From Bradyrhizobium sediminis (GTDB lineage: Bacteria; Pseudomonadota; Alphaproteobacteria; Rhizobiales; Xanthobacteraceae): a stretch of 64,000 bases of DNA. Positions within the stretch are counted from its first letter, which is position 1. Each line of letters opens with the position of its first letter. The stretch is taken from NCBI RefSeq assembly GCF_018736085.1, contig NZ_CP076134.1, forward strand, positions 2,428,501 to 2,492,500, in the 5' to 3' direction. The notes beneath the pieces were generated by a model. The model ran no database searches, was not told the origin of the DNA, and was given only the letters and a program-made list of their open reading frames with translations. The position numbers and the translations under genes were made by a program. Positions 16,296-26,694 of the stretch are shown here, in pieces.

Positions 16296-17363
16296 TTAAC
16301 CGATCCGTCCGCTGTGTTGCGTGATGTCACACGCCTCCGGGCCGCAAACGGGGGGCCGGACCAGGACGGGCTTCATGGAGCCTCGCGCCAGGACTTCAGG
16401 CGCGGCGTCGAACGGCATCACCTCCGTGGTGACCAGTTCGGTCTTGACGCGCCGTGCATCGACGAAGGCCATGGCTTTCTCGATGTTCGGACGACCCTGG
16501 CCTCGGCCGGTATAGAAATTGATGCCCCGGACATACATTTCCATCATTGGTATTGCGACTTCGCCGAAGTGGCAGCCGACGCTCGAACACTGTCCTTCCG
16601 GTTCGGTGGAGCGGATGGCGCAGCGAAGGGAATCCGCGTTCATGCTGGCGTCGACGGTGATCGGGTAGCTGCCGTGCCGGCGCGGTGGCGGCATTTCGAT
16701 TGCGTTCGCGCCGAGTTTGGTCGCGATGTCGAGCCAGGTGCGATCGGTATCGATATAGTCGACCGCTCCGGCGCCGGCGGCGCGGGCAAAAGCGGCGGCG
16801 TAGAGCGCAACCGACCCGCAACCACCCATGATCAACACGTCGGCGCCCGGGTTGCGCAACAGATGCGGGACGGTCAGCTCGTAGCCGAACGGGATATTGT
16901 CGGACAGACTGGCCCAATGCGTCGGATCGACGCCCGGGGGCAGCGGCACCAGACTCGCCGGTGCATGAGGCACGCGCACCAGATCGGAGAACAGCCCGCC
17001 CCAGGGCCCCTGGACCGGTGAGCCGAAGGCTGCGCCGCGTGGAAAGTGCGAACAGGTGTTCGGCAGCTGCCGCCGGGCGCAGCGATGGCAGCGTCCGCAG
17101 GAGATGTGCCAGCTCACGATGACATGCTGCCCTCGATAGAATTGGGTGGCGCCGGGGCCGACATGGGCGACTTCCGCGACGCATTCATGGCCGATGGCGA
17201 ACGGGCCCTCGAACGGTGTCGTTCCACGAATGATCGCCGTATCGAGATCGCAGGTTGTGGCTGCGATCGGGCGAACGATGGCGTCCTCCGGATGCTCGAT
17301 CCGCGGTTCCGGGGCTTCGCGCCATTCAAGCTTGCGCGGTCCTAGAAAGACGAGTTCGCGCAT
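16296..17363 (-). CDS. Zinc-dependent alcohol dehydrogenase (MDR family)
   Basis: A 355-residue medium-chain dehydrogenase. Catalytic zinc ligands are Cys38 and the GHE pair (His59, Glu60). The structural zinc site has four cysteines at 89, 92, 95 and 104. The Rossmann segment VLIMGGCGSVALYAAAFARA (near 175-195) binds NAD(P), with an acidic residue in YIDTD. Substrate unknown; the Cys-Asp region resembles glutathione-independent formaldehyde or threonine dehydrogenase relatives. It is the first gene of a leftward operon with the MaoC hydratase and diverges from a TetR regulator across 166 bases containing palindromes, suggesting direct control. Confidence 0.87.
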   Translation of the reverse strand: MRELVFLGPRKLEWREAPEPRIEHPEDAIVRPIAATTCDLDTAIIRGTTPFEGPFAIGHECVAEVAHVGPGATQFYRGQHVIVSWHISCGRCHRCARRQLPNTCSHFPRGAAFGSPVQGPWGGLFSDLVRVPHAPASLVPLPPGVDPTHWASLSDNIPFGYELTVPHLLRNPGADVLIMGGCGSVALYAAAFARAAGAGAVDYIDTDRTWLDIATKLGANAIEMPPPRRHGSYPITVDASMNADSLRCAIRSTEPEGQCSSVGCHFGEVAIPMMEMYVRGINFYTGRGQGRPNIEKAMAFVDARRVKTELVTTEVMPFDAAPEVLARGSMKPVLVRPPVCGPEACDITQHSGRIG

Positions 17364-17455
17364 GGTTCAGGCCTTTATGGCTGATTTCTTGTCGGCATCG
17401 AGCGCGCCTGAGGGCACTTGGATGGTGACAACTGGCATGAGGTTCTCCGAATTAC

Positions 17456-17490
17456 TATGGCGATTGCCATACTATGGTGATCGCCCTATA
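17456..17490. promoter_or_regulatory. Candidate TetR operator
   Basis: TATGGCGATTGCCATA (17456-17471) is a near-perfect 16-base palindrome, followed directly by a related weaker one (17473-17490). They lie between the divergent alcohol dehydrogenase and TetR genes, the usual place for a local TetR operator. Binding is inferred. Confidence 0.5.
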
Positions 17491-17529
17491 CCACCGCTCC
17501 GGATTGACCGCAAGAGACGCGCCGCAGCA

Positions 17530-18093
17530 ATGACGAGGACGACCGACGCCCGACAGAAAGCGCTGGCAACGGCGGAACGCCTGTTCCGCACGCAAGGCTA
17601 TGCGGCGACCGGCCTCACGCAGATTCTGGAAGAGAGTGGCGCTCCCAAGGGCTCGTTCTATTTTCATTTTCCCGACGGCAAGGAGCAGCTTGCGCGCGAA
17701 GTCCTCGAGGCCTACGGGGCCCGCACCGAAGCCGGGATGCGTCAGCTGGCCGGGCGCTGCGAGAACGACCCTGATCGCTTCATTCGCGCTCTCTGCAAGG
17801 GTATCGCGAAGGAAATGGAAGCGGCTGATTGGGGGATCGGCTGCGCGGCGCAGAATCTGGCAAACGAACTGGCGCCCTCGAACCGCGATTTCGCGGATGC
17901 GCTGGCAGCGGTCTTCGCAGCCTGGACCGCGGCCATCGCCGAGGTGTTCGCGGCAAGCAGTTCGTCGGGAACGGCGCAACGGCGGGCGATGGCGTTGATC
18001 GCCGCGCTCGAGGGTGCGCGCAGTCTCGCGCGCGCCATGCGCTCCGCAGCGCCGTTCGACGCCGTCGTCGCGCAGTTCACCCACGCGAAGTAA
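17530..18093 (+). CDS. TetR/AcrR family regulator
   Basis: A 187-residue repressor-type regulator. The N-terminal helix-turn-helix is typical: AERLFRTQGYAATGLTQILEESGAPKGSFYFHF region, about residues 14-48. The C-terminal ligand-binding half (50-187) is helical and has the LmrA/YxaF-like feature GIGCAAQNLANEL. It is divergent from the alcohol dehydrogenase/MaoC operon and is its most likely regulator. The ligand is unknown, perhaps an aldehyde or CoA thioester. Confidence 0.88.
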   Translation: MTRTTDARQKALATAERLFRTQGYAATGLTQILEESGAPKGSFYFHFPDGKEQLAREVLEAYGARTEAGMRQLAGRCENDPDRFIRALCKGIAKEMEAADWGIGCAAQNLANELAPSNRDFADALAAVFAAWTAAIAEVFAASSSSGTAQRRAMALIAALEGARSLARAMRSAAPFDAVVAQFTHAK

Positions 18094-18145
18094 GCGAGCG
18101 TTCGGCGCTGGCAACGATGGTTCCGTCTCCGGCGAAGCCGCGCGG

Positions 18146-18817
18146 CTACCGCGCGTCCCGCGCCAGCAGTTTCGCGGGCGCCTTGCCCTGCGTCTCCCCC
18201 ACCGTCAGCGCCATCACCGACATCGCCACGACCCGGTCGATGATCCCCTGGACGTCGTTGAGATCGCATTTGCCGTCCGACAGCTTGGTCAGCCGTTCCC
18301 GCTCGCGAATGGTGTGGTGCGCCATCGCCAGCGCGAAGTGCAGTCCCCAATAGAGATCGACCTCGTCGCGGCCGGGCAGCGAACGCCGCATCGCCGCGGC
18401 GAATTTCCGCAGGTGATCGACTTCGCGGTTCTTGATGCGGCGGATCGGCGGCACCGATTCGATCGAGGCGCGGATCATGAAGCGCGCCGCGGTCGAGCCC
18501 TCGCGGTCGGGACCGAGGCAGCCGCGCAGCGTCGGCCCGACCAGTGCGCGGAAGATGGCTTCGATGCCGGCGCGGCCGCCGCCTTTTTCCTCGGCGCCCT
18601 TCAGCTCGTTGAGCCGCTCGCGGTTGGTGGCGAGGCTGCGGGTCACGAACAGCTCGGCGATCAACTCGTCCTTGGAGCCGAAATGATAGTTCACCGCCGC
18701 CAGATTGACGTTCGCCGCGGCGACGATGTCGCGCAGCGTGACGTCGCCGAAACCGCGATCGGCGTAAAGCCGCTCGGCGGCGCTGAGGATTGCGGTTCTG
18801 GTCTGATCCGACGCCAT
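18146..18817 (-). CDS. TetR/AcrR family regulator
   Basis: A 223-residue TetR protein with the helix-turn-helix in GFGDVTLRDIVAAANVNLAA followed by VNYHFGSKDELI (about 22-58). The C-terminal domain is helical and contains GPTLRGCLGPDREGS. The start MASDQTR follows GAGGA at four bases and is preferred to an ATG six codons upstream at the edge of the family B repeat. It is divergent from the acyl-CoA dehydrogenase/phosphotransferase genes and plausibly regulates them, like other TetR regulators of fatty acid degradation. It converges with the TetR gene on its other side. Confidence 0.87.
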   Translation of the reverse strand: MASDQTRTAILSAAERLYADRGFGDVTLRDIVAAANVNLAAVNYHFGSKDELIAELFVTRSLATNRERLNELKGAEEKGGGRAGIEAIFRALVGPTLRGCLGPDREGSTAARFMIRASIESVPPIRRIKNREVDHLRKFAAAMRRSLPGRDEVDLYWGLHFALAMAHHTIRERERLTKLSDGKCDLNDVQGIIDRVVAMSVMALTVGETQGKAPAKLLARDAR

Positions 18818-18830
18818 GGCTTCCTCTTTC

Positions 18831-18918
18831 GTCATTCCGGGGCGCGGCGCAGCCGCGAACCCGGAATCTCACAATCTCCAGATTCCGGGTTCAGCCCTGT
18901 GGGCTGCCCCGGAATGAC
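18831..18918. repeat. Intergenic palindromic repeat, family B
   Basis: Outer arms GTCATTCCGGGGCG and GCCCCGGAATGAC with an inner GAATCTCACAATCTCCAGATTC palindrome, placed between divergent TetR and acyl-CoA dehydrogenase genes. Confidence 0.88.
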
Positions 18919-19119
18919 GAGAAGTCTGGATTTGCATTTCAAACGTATGTATGAAACTATCGTTTGAAGGGCCGGAAATGTCAATCATTGTTCGTAATGA
19001 GTCGCATTTCGAACCCGGCCCAAAGCCGCCGCGACGATCGTTGCAGGAAATGATCTTGCGGCGATTGGGGGGCGGGCAGACAGTGCGGCCCAAAGATTTC
19101 AGAAGGTGAGGAGCGTCCC

Positions 19120-20355
<1,236 letters not shown>

Positions 20356-20391
20356 CAATAAAGGGAGGGCGAACGCAGCGCTCTCCCCGCC

Positions 20392-20493
20392 GTCATTCCG
20401 GGATGGTCCGAAGGACCAGACCGCAGGTGCGCAATCGCGCACCGGGGAATCTCGAGATTCCGGGTTCGATGCTGCGCATCGCCCCGGAATGAC
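20392..20493. repeat. Intergenic palindromic repeat, family B
   Basis: Same outer GTCATTCCGGG/CCCGGAATGAC arms and inner GGGAATCTCGAGATTCCGG as other members. It sits inside the acyl-CoA dehydrogenase-phosphotransferase pair, where a hairpin could adjust relative expression. Confidence 0.88.
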
Positions 20494-20519
20494 GGATGAT
20501 ATGGTAAGGGAGCGTCATC

Positions 20520-21578
20520 TTGGCCGAGGGCGTCAGAAGCGACGAAGAGTTTTCGGGCACCAAGCCCGTCGAGGAGCGGCATCGGATCGATGAGATCAGT
20601 CTCGACGGCTGGATGCGCGAGCATGTCGAAGGCTATCAGGGACCGCTGGTCGTCCTGCAATTCAAGGGCGGCCAGTCCAACCCGACCTACCGGCTCGATA
20701 CCCCCGGGCGTTCCTATGTGATGCGGCGCCGGCCGTTCGGCAAACTGCTGCCGTCGGCGCATGCGGTCGATCGCGAATTCCGCGTCATCGCCGCATTGAG
20801 CAAGCAGGGCTTTCCGGTGGCGAAAGCCTATGCGCTGTGCACCGACGACAACGTCATTGGTGCGGCGTTCTACATCATGTCGATGGAAGAGGGCCGGGTG
20901 TTCTGGGATCCGACGCTGCCGAGCCAGACGCCGGAAAATCGCCGCAAGATCTTCACCAGCAAGATCGAGACGCTCGCCAAGCTGCACAATTTCGATCCGC
21001 AGGCCATCGGCCTCGGCGATTTCGGCAAGCCCGGCAACTACTTTGCGCGGCAGGTCGATCGCTGGACCAAGCAATACCGCGCCTCCGAGACCCAGCACAT
21101 TCCCGAATTCGAGAAGCTCGCCGTGTGGCTGCCGAGCACCCTTCCGCAGCAGGAACGGGTTTCGATCGTTCACGGCGACTATCGTCTCGACAACATGATT
21201 TTCCACGCGACGGAACCGCGGGTGCAGGCGGTGCTGGACTGGGAACTGTCGACGCTTGGCGATCCGATGGCGGACTTCACCTATCTGTTGATGCAGTGGA
21301 CCATGCCGGGTCTCGCCAATGCCGACCTCAAGGCGCTGAATATTCCGAGCATGGAAGAGGCCGCGAAAATCTATTGCAACGTCACCGGCAGCGCGGTTCC
21401 CGACCTCAACTGGTATTTCGCTTACAACCTGTTCCGGCTGGCCGGCATCACCCAGGGTATCGCCGGACGCGTGCGCGATGGCACTGCGGCCAATGCCAAG
21501 GCGATGGAGTCGGCCAAGCGCACGGTGCCGCTGTCGAAGGCCGCCTGGGAATACGCGCAGAAGGCCGGCGCGACCTGA
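20520..21578 (+). CDS. Aminoglycoside phosphotransferase-like kinase (ACAD10/11 kinase-like)
   Basis: A 352-residue protein kinase-like fold phosphotransferase. The catalytic loop is VHGDYRLDNMIFH (Asp220, Asn225) and the metal-binding DWE motif is LDWELSTLGDP (Asp240). The N-lobe GGQSNPTYRL glycine loop and YVMRRRP lysine/arginine strand are visible. By analogy with mammalian ACAD11/10, it may phosphorylate a 4-hydroxyacyl-CoA for the adjacent dehydrogenase; this is inference. The start is TTG after AAGGGAG; no better ATG lies upstream. Length agrees with family members (about 340-355). Confidence 0.88.
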   Translation: MAEGVRSDEEFSGTKPVEERHRIDEISLDGWMREHVEGYQGPLVVLQFKGGQSNPTYRLDTPGRSYVMRRRPFGKLLPSAHAVDREFRVIAALSKQGFPVAKAYALCTDDNVIGAAFYIMSMEEGRVFWDPTLPSQTPENRRKIFTSKIETLAKLHNFDPQAIGLGDFGKPGNYFARQVDRWTKQYRASETQHIPEFEKLAVWLPSTLPQQERVSIVHGDYRLDNMIFHATEPRVQAVLDWELSTLGDPMADFTYLLMQWTMPGLANADLKALNIPSMEEAAKIYCNVTGSAVPDLNWYFAYNLFRLAGITQGIAGRVRDGTAANAKAMESAKRTVPLSKAAWEYAQKAGAT

Positions 21579-21603
21579 CGGTGTGCGCCATTCTGGAAGA
21601 CTC

Positions 21604-21691
21604 GTCATACGCGGGCTTGACCCGCGTATCCATCGATCTTCAAGAGACTCCTTCGAAGCAGATGGATGGCCGGGTCGAGCCCGGCCATGAC
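21604..21691. repeat. Intergenic palindromic repeat, family C
   Basis: GTCATACGCGGGCTTGACCC and GGGTCGAGCCCGGCCATGAC are outer arms around ATCCATC/GATGGAT inner words. The same plan recurs at 29518-29607 and 41829-41917. Confidence 0.85.
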
Positions 21692-21724
21692 GGTTCTGCC
21701 GCGTAATCCCTACCGGAAACCGAC

Positions 21725-22636
21725 TTGGCCCTTTCCCCGAATATTCGCGGAAGCCTGCTGATGGCGGTGGCCATGGCGGGCTTCACCATGAACGACGCGA
21801 TCACCAAGGCGGTGTCGTCCGAGATGAACTTCGGCCAGATGATGCTGGTGCGGGGCCTGGTCGCGGTTGCGCTGATCGCAGCGCTTGCCGTGCATCAGGG
21901 CGCGGTGCGGCCGCTGCGCACGCTGATGATGAAGCCGGTAGCACTTCGGGTGGTCGGCGAGATCGGCGGAACGGTGTCGTTCATGGCGGCGATCGTGCAC
22001 TTGCCGCTTGCCAACACCGCGGCGATCTTTCAGGCGCTGCCGCTGGCGGTGACGCTTGGCGCGGCGGTGATGTTCGGCGAGCCGGTCGGCTGGCGGCGCT
22101 GGCTGGCGATCGCGGCCGGCTTTGTCGGCGTCCTCATTGTGGTTCGGCCCGGACTCGAGGGCTTCAACCAGTTTTCGCTATTGGCGCTGACCGCGGTGGT
22201 GTTCTGCGCCGTCCGCGATCTCGCGACCAAGCAAATTCCCGCGAAGATTCCGTCGCTGTTCATTACCCTGGTGACGACCGTGACGATCACGATCACCGGA
22301 GCCGTCATCCTCGTTCCGCTCGGCGGCTGGACGCCGCCGTCGGGCCGCGCGCTCGGCCTGCTTGCGATGGCCGCGGTGCTGCTACTGGTCGGCTACCAGT
22401 GCATCATCATGGCGCTGCGATCGGGCGATATCTCGGCGGTGGCGCCGTTCCGTTATTCCGCGCTGTTATGGGCGATGCTGCTCGGCTATCTCGTGTTCGG
22501 CGATGTGCCCGACGCCATGATGGTGACGGGTGCTTCGACCATCGTGTCGTCCGGCCTCTACGCCTTTTACCGCGAGCACAAGCGCCACCGCCCGGTGGCG
22601 GCCGACGCATCCGGAATCCCGCCCGATGGGCTGTGA
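21725..22636 (+). CDS. EamA/DMT family permease
   Basis: A 303-residue inner-membrane transporter with ten predicted hydrophobic helices in two repeated EamA halves (about 5-140 and 150-285). The first half contains LVRGLVAVAL and PLANTAAIFQALPL, the second APFRYSALLWAMLLGYLVFGDVP, both typical. DMT proteins export or import metabolites such as amino acids; the substrate is not predictable. The start is TTG in a weak context; an internal ATG at codon 13 (MAVAMAGF) is an alternative. It follows the ACAD/kinase pair after a family C palindrome and may be transcribed separately. Confidence 0.86.
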   Translation: MALSPNIRGSLLMAVAMAGFTMNDAITKAVSSEMNFGQMMLVRGLVAVALIAALAVHQGAVRPLRTLMMKPVALRVVGEIGGTVSFMAAIVHLPLANTAAIFQALPLAVTLGAAVMFGEPVGWRRWLAIAAGFVGVLIVVRPGLEGFNQFSLLALTAVVFCAVRDLATKQIPAKIPSLFITLVTTVTITITGAVILVPLGGWTPPSGRALGLLAMAAVLLLVGYQCIIMALRSGDISAVAPFRYSALLWAMLLGYLVFGDVPDAMMVTGASTIVSSGLYAFYREHKRHRPVAADASGIPPDGL

Positions 22637-22796
22637 TCGGCGTCTTGCGAACGTTGCCCGACGGGCTGTCCGACTACCCGACGGGCAAATCTTCCCGGCG
22701 CCCTCTGATCAAGAGGGTAAGGAGATTGAGAGCAAAACTCGGACGCCATGCGCCGCGAGATCGCGAAGGTATGTCAGATTATCGTCTCAGATTACC

Positions 22797-22879
22797 GTCA
22801 TTGCGAGCGAAGCGAAGCAATCCATCTCGCCGCATAGGCGAAGAATGGATTGCTTCGTCGCTTTGCTCCTCGCAATGAC
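22797..22879. repeat. Intergenic palindromic repeat, family A
   Basis: GTCATTGCGAGCGAAGCGAAG and a CTTTGCTCCTCGCAATGAC end form a near-perfect hairpin with inner GCAATCCAT/ATGGATTGC. Short form of 4047-4200. It lies between convergent genes and could act as a bidirectional terminator. Confidence 0.88.
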
Positions 22880-22892
22880 GCCAATCAATCAG

Positions 22893-23678
22893 CTAAATCG
22901 GTTTCCCCGTATACGGCATCGAGGCGGTGAGGCCGCCGTCGACCGGGATCGCCTGTCCGTTGACATAGGATGCGTCGTCGCTGGCGAGGAACAGTCCCAT
23001 CGCCGCCAGTTCGTGCGGCTGGCCGGCGCGCTTCAAGGGATTGAGCTGGCCGATCTTGTCCTCGGTGCCGCGCTCCTTGGCGCGATCGAACACCGGCTTG
23101 GTCATGCCGGTCTCGATCAGGCCCGGGCATACCGCGTTGATCCGCACCCCGGTGCCGGACAGCGAGTAGGCCGTGGTCTGCACCAGGCTGATGACGCCGG
23201 CCTTGCTCGCCGCGTAGGGATGGCCGCTGGCGCCGGACTTCAGGCCCGCCACCGACGCGGTGCAGACGATCGATCCGGACTTCTGCTTGATCATGTGCGG
23301 CATCGCATATTTGATCGCGAGAAACGGGCCGATCAGATTGATGCGCAGGATTTCCTGCCAGTGTTCCACGGTCTGCTCGGGAATCGGCACCAGCCCGCCG
23401 CTGACGCCGGCATTGGCCCAGATCGCGTCGAGCCTGCCGTATTTCGACACCGCCTTGTCGATGAAGGCCTTGACGTCGCTTTCCGAACCGGCATCGGCCA
23501 TCACGGCTTCGACGGTGCCGCCGGCGTCGCTGACCAGCTTTGCCGTCTCTTTCACGCTCTCGCTGCGGTCGACGATGATCAGCTTCGCGCCTTCTTTGGA
23601 AAACAACAGCGAAGCTGCGCGGCCGATGCCGCTGCCGGCGCCGGTGATGATGACGGATTTGCCTTCGAGGCGGCCCAT
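22893..23678 (-). CDS. SDR family oxidoreductase
   Basis: A 261-residue classical short-chain dehydrogenase. Cofactor motif TGAGSGIG (12-19), Asp37 at the end of strand 2 (IVDRSE) favouring NAD(H), NAG motif NAGVSGG (89-95), catalytic Ser142 and YxxxK (Tyr155, Lys159), and the C-terminal VNGQAIPVDGG all agree with the family. Substrate unknown; neighbours suggest CoA or lipid metabolism. GGGAGAAA precedes the ATG. It diverges from a histidine phosphatase gene. Confidence 0.91.
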   Translation of the reverse strand: MGRLEGKSVIITGAGSGIGRAASLLFSKEGAKLIIVDRSESVKETAKLVSDAGGTVEAVMADAGSESDVKAFIDKAVSKYGRLDAIWANAGVSGGLVPIPEQTVEHWQEILRINLIGPFLAIKYAMPHMIKQKSGSIVCTASVAGLKSGASGHPYAASKAGVISLVQTTAYSLSGTGVRINAVCPGLIETGMTKPVFDRAKERGTEDKIGQLNPLKRAGQPHELAAMGLFLASDDASYVNGQAIPVDGGLTASMPYTGKPI

Positions 23679-23826
23679 GATTTTCTCCCTTATAGCTTTG
23701 GATTGCCGGCGCTTGCCGCCTTGCGGAATTTCAAACAAGATTTCAAACGCTCGAGTCGCTTCGAACGCACTTGAGGCGATGTGTGCTCTGACGTAGGACA
23801 CGGGACAATATTGAAGGGTCTTTGCG

Positions 23827-24534
23827 ATGTCCAATCCAGCCAAGCCGGCAGTGGTCGTGACGCGGTGGTGGTGGGTGCGCCATGCGCCGGTGCGCAGCGA
23901 CGGCGGCAACATCTACGGCCAGACGGATATCGCCTGCGATACCGGCGACCGCGAAGTGTTCGAGGCGGTCGCAAAGATATTGCCGCGCCAGGCCGTCTGG
24001 TACGCGAGCAGCCTGATGCGGACGCATCAAACGGCGGAAGCCATCTGGGCCACCGGATTTCCCAGGCCCGCAACCATGGCCCGCGAAGCGGCTTTTGCCG
24101 AACAGAATCTCGGGCAATGGCAGGGAATGAATCGCGCTGCATTCCTGGCCAGCCGTCCGGTCGGCAGTCATTGGTTTGCTGCGATCGACGAGGCAGCGCC
24201 TGGCGGCGAGAGTTTCATGGATCTCTATAACCGCACCTGTGACGCAGTCGACCGCATCAATCTCGAACATGCCGGCAAAGACGTGATCGCGGTCGGCCAC
24301 GGCGGAACCATCAAGGCCGCCGTCGGCCTCGCGCTCGGCGGTCAACCCGAAAAAGGCCTCGCCTTTGACATCGACAATTGTTCGGTGACGCGGCTCGATC
24401 ATTTCGCAAGCGCGGGCAAGAAAGTCTGGCGGCTGCCGATGGTCAATCAGCAGCCGTGGATTGCGGATGCCTCGCACAACGCCATGCATCAGCCTGCGGG
24501 CCCGGAGGTCATACCGGAAACCAAGCTCGCGTAA
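23827..24534 (+). CDS. Histidine phosphatase family protein
   Basis: A 235-residue member of the phosphoglycerate mutase-like superfamily. The catalytic RHG motif appears as VRHAPVRS (phosphorylated His19), and the second His is in AVGHGGTIK (His158). LGQWQGM gives the acidic/aromatic region near the active site. It may dephosphorylate small metabolites; CobC-like activity is possible but no cobalamin genes lie nearby. It is divergent from an SDR gene and followed by a family B palindrome. Confidence 0.86.
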   Translation: MSNPAKPAVVVTRWWWVRHAPVRSDGGNIYGQTDIACDTGDREVFEAVAKILPRQAVWYASSLMRTHQTAEAIWATGFPRPATMAREAAFAEQNLGQWQGMNRAAFLASRPVGSHWFAAIDEAAPGGESFMDLYNRTCDAVDRINLEHAGKDVIAVGHGGTIKAAVGLALGGQPEKGLAFDIDNCSVTRLDHFASAGKKVWRLPMVNQQPWIADASHNAMHQPAGPEVIPETKLA

Positions 24535-24536
24535 CT

Positions 24537-24639
24537 GTCATTCCGGGACGGTCCGCAAGGACCGGACCACAGGTGCGCAATTGCGCACCGGGGAATCTCG
24601 AGATTCCGGGTTCGATGCTTCGCATCGCCCCGGAATGAC
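24537..24639. repeat. Intergenic palindromic repeat, family B
   Basis: Begins GTCATTCCGGGACGG three bases after a stop codon and ends CCCCGGAATGAC. The inner palindrome GGAATCTCGAGATTCC is perfect. Nearly identical to 20392-20493. Confidence 0.9.
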
Positions 24640-24693
24640 GTTAGACGTGAAAACCATGACCGGCGTCGCCGGACCAATATCTGGGAGAAACAC

Positions 24694-25461
24694 ATGACCT
24701 TGTTCGACATGACCGGAAAAGTCGCCGTCATCACCGGTTCCACCCGCGGCATCGGCCGCGCGATTGCGGAACGGATGGCCGAGCACGGCGCCAAGGTGGT
24801 GATCTCCTCGCGCAAGCAGGATGTGTGCGATCAGGTCGCCAAGGAGATCAACGACAAGTTCGGCAAGGGCACAGCGGTCGCCATCGCTGCCAACATTTCC
24901 AGCAAGGAAAATCTGCAGAACCTGGTCAACGAATCCAACCGCGCCTTCGGCAAGATCGACGTGCTGGTCTGCAACGCCGCGTCCAATCCCTATTACGGGC
25001 CGCTCGCCGGCATTTCCGACGACCAGTTCCGCAAGATCCTGGACAACAACATCGTCGCCAACAACTGGCTGACCAGCATGGTGGTGCCCCAGATGATCGA
25101 GCGCAAGGACGGCTCGGTCATCATCGTGTCCTCGATCGGCGGCCTGAAGGGGTCGACCATCCTCGGCGCTTACGCGATCTCGAAGGCCGCCGACATGCAG
25201 CTCGCGCGCAACCTCGCCTGCGAATACGGCCCGCACAATGTTCGCGTCAATTGCATCGCGCCGGGCCTGATCAAGACCGACTTTGCCAAGGCGCTGTGGG
25301 ATAATCCGGAAAATCTGAAGGCATCGACGTCGCGCTCGCCGCTGCTGCGCATCGGCATTCCCGACGAGATCGCAGGTGCCGCGGTGTTCCTCGGCTCTGC
25401 GGCCGGCAACTTCATGACCGGCCAGACCATGGTGATCGACGGGGGTGCCACGATCAGCTGA
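24694..25461 (+). CDS. SDR family oxidoreductase
   Basis: A 255-residue classical SDR. TGSTRGIG (14-21) binds the dinucleotide, Arg40 at the end of strand 2 (VISSRK) suggests NADP(H), NAA motif CNAASNPYYG (93-102), Ser146/147 with Tyr160 and Lys164 catalytic. The C-terminus MTGQTMVIDGG is the usual SDR tail. Close relatives are annotated as DHRS4-like carbonyl reductases or 3-oxoacyl reductases; specificity is not certain. GGGAGAAACAC gives a strong start. Confidence 0.91.
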   Translation: MTLFDMTGKVAVITGSTRGIGRAIAERMAEHGAKVVISSRKQDVCDQVAKEINDKFGKGTAVAIAANISSKENLQNLVNESNRAFGKIDVLVCNAASNPYYGPLAGISDDQFRKILDNNIVANNWLTSMVVPQMIERKDGSVIIVSSIGGLKGSTILGAYAISKAADMQLARNLACEYGPHNVRVNCIAPGLIKTDFAKALWDNPENLKASTSRSPLLRIGIPDEIAGAAVFLGSAAGNFMTGQTMVIDGGATIS

Positions 25462-25470
25462 CGCTGCGCG

Positions 25471-26694
25471 TCACTCCACCGCCGCGTACACCAGGCTGCG
25501 CAGCATCGAACGGATATATTCGCGCTGGCCGGGGCCCTGCATCATGAACACCGCGAACATGTCCTCGGCCGGATCGATGAAGAAGAACGTTCCGGCCATG
25601 CCGCTCCAGAAGTACTGACCGGCCGAGCCCGGAAAGGGCGCCATGCCGGTGTCGGTGCGGACCGCGAAGCCGAGCCCGAAGCCGTGACCGGCCGGCATCA
25701 GCGGCGAAGAGACCTTGACGTCGGGGCCGAGATGATCGGACGCCATCAGTTCCAGCGTCTTGCGGCCGACGATCCTGTTGCCGTCGAGCGTGCCGCCATT
25801 GAGCAGCATCTGGCTGAAGCGCGCATAATCCATGGTGGTCGAAACGAGGCCGCCGCCGCCGGATTCCATCACCGGCTTTTCCAGCATGTTGAAGAACTGC
25901 ACCTTGTCGCCGGTCCAGGGATCGTTCGGGAACGGCTCGGCGAGCCGGCCGGCGTTCTGCTCGCCGGTGTGGAACGCGGTCTCGGCCATCTGCAACGGCG
26001 CGAGGATGCGTTCGGTCAGGAACGCGCTCAGGCTTTTGCCGGAAACCACCTCGATGACGCGGCCGAGAATGTCGGTGGAGCGGCTGTAATTCCATTCCGC
26101 GCCCGGCTGGCACATCAGCGGCATGCCGGCGACCATGGCTGCGTGTTCGGCGTTGGTGATCTTGCGGCTGCGGAGCCGCGACTGCTGGTACATCTGCTGC
26201 ACCAGCCCGTTGCCGGTGTGGTCGTAGGTGATGCCCGAGGTGTGGCGCAGCAGATCCTGTATCGTCATCTGCCGCTTCAACGGGATGAGGTCGAGCTTGC
26301 CGTTGTTTTCGACGCCGACCTTCTGGTCGGCAAATTCCGGGATGAACCCCGAAACGGGGTCGCTGAGCAGGAAATGGCCGTCCTCGATCAGCATCATGAT
26401 TCCGATCGAGACGATCGGCTTGGTCATCGAGAAGATCCGGAAGATCGAGTCATGCGCCATCGGCGCGCTCGCCGACGGGCCCTGCCTGCCGAGCGCGTCG
26501 AACCAGCCGATCTGGCCGCGCCGCGCCACCATCACGGTCGCGCCCGGCAGCGTGCCCTTGTCGATCTCGCGTTTGAAGGCGTCCGACATGCGCTGCAGCC
26601 GGACCGGGGACAGACCCAGCGATTCCGGCTTGGCCTGGGGCAGCGAGGGCGTCTGCGGGGCGGAGCTGTGCTTTGCGGCGGTTTGCGCGGTCAT
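25471..26694 (-). CDS. Serine hydrolase, class C beta-lactamase-like (EstB type)
   Basis: A 407-residue serine hydrolase. The SxxK motif is SMTK (Ser89, Lys92), the second motif is WNYSRSTD (Tyr203), and the KTG-equivalent is the HGFGLGF segment typical of family VIII esterases rather than true beta-lactamases. No signal peptide is visible, so a cytosolic esterase is likelier than an antibiotic-resistance enzyme. Family VIII members hydrolyse esters and sometimes cephalosporins. GGGAGAAACC precedes the ATG. It converges with the upstream SDR, leaving nine bases between stops. Confidence 0.88.
   Translation of the reverse strand: MTAQTAAKHSSAPQTPSLPQAKPESLGLSPVRLQRMSDAFKREIDKGTLPGATVMVARRGQIGWFDALGRQGPSASAPMAHDSIFRIFSMTKPIVSIGIMMLIEDGHFLLSDPVSGFIPEFADQKVGVENNGKLDLIPLKRQMTIQDLLRHTSGITYDHTGNGLVQQMYQQSRLRSRKITNAEHAAMVAGMPLMCQPGAEWNYSRSTDILGRVIEVVSGKSLSAFLTERILAPLQMAETAFHTGEQNAGRLAEPFPNDPWTGDKVQFFNMLEKPVMESGGGGLVSTTMDYARFSQMLLNGGTLDGNRIVGRKTLELMASDHLGPDVKVSSPLMPAGHGFGLGFAVRTDTGMAPFPGSAGQYFWSGMAGTFFFIDPAEDMFAVFMMQGPGQREYIRSMLRSLVYAAVE

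Noticed and set aside
25471..26694. Antibiotic-resistance beta-lactamase
   Set aside because: The SxxK motif is present, but there is no signal peptide and the other motifs fit family VIII esterases.
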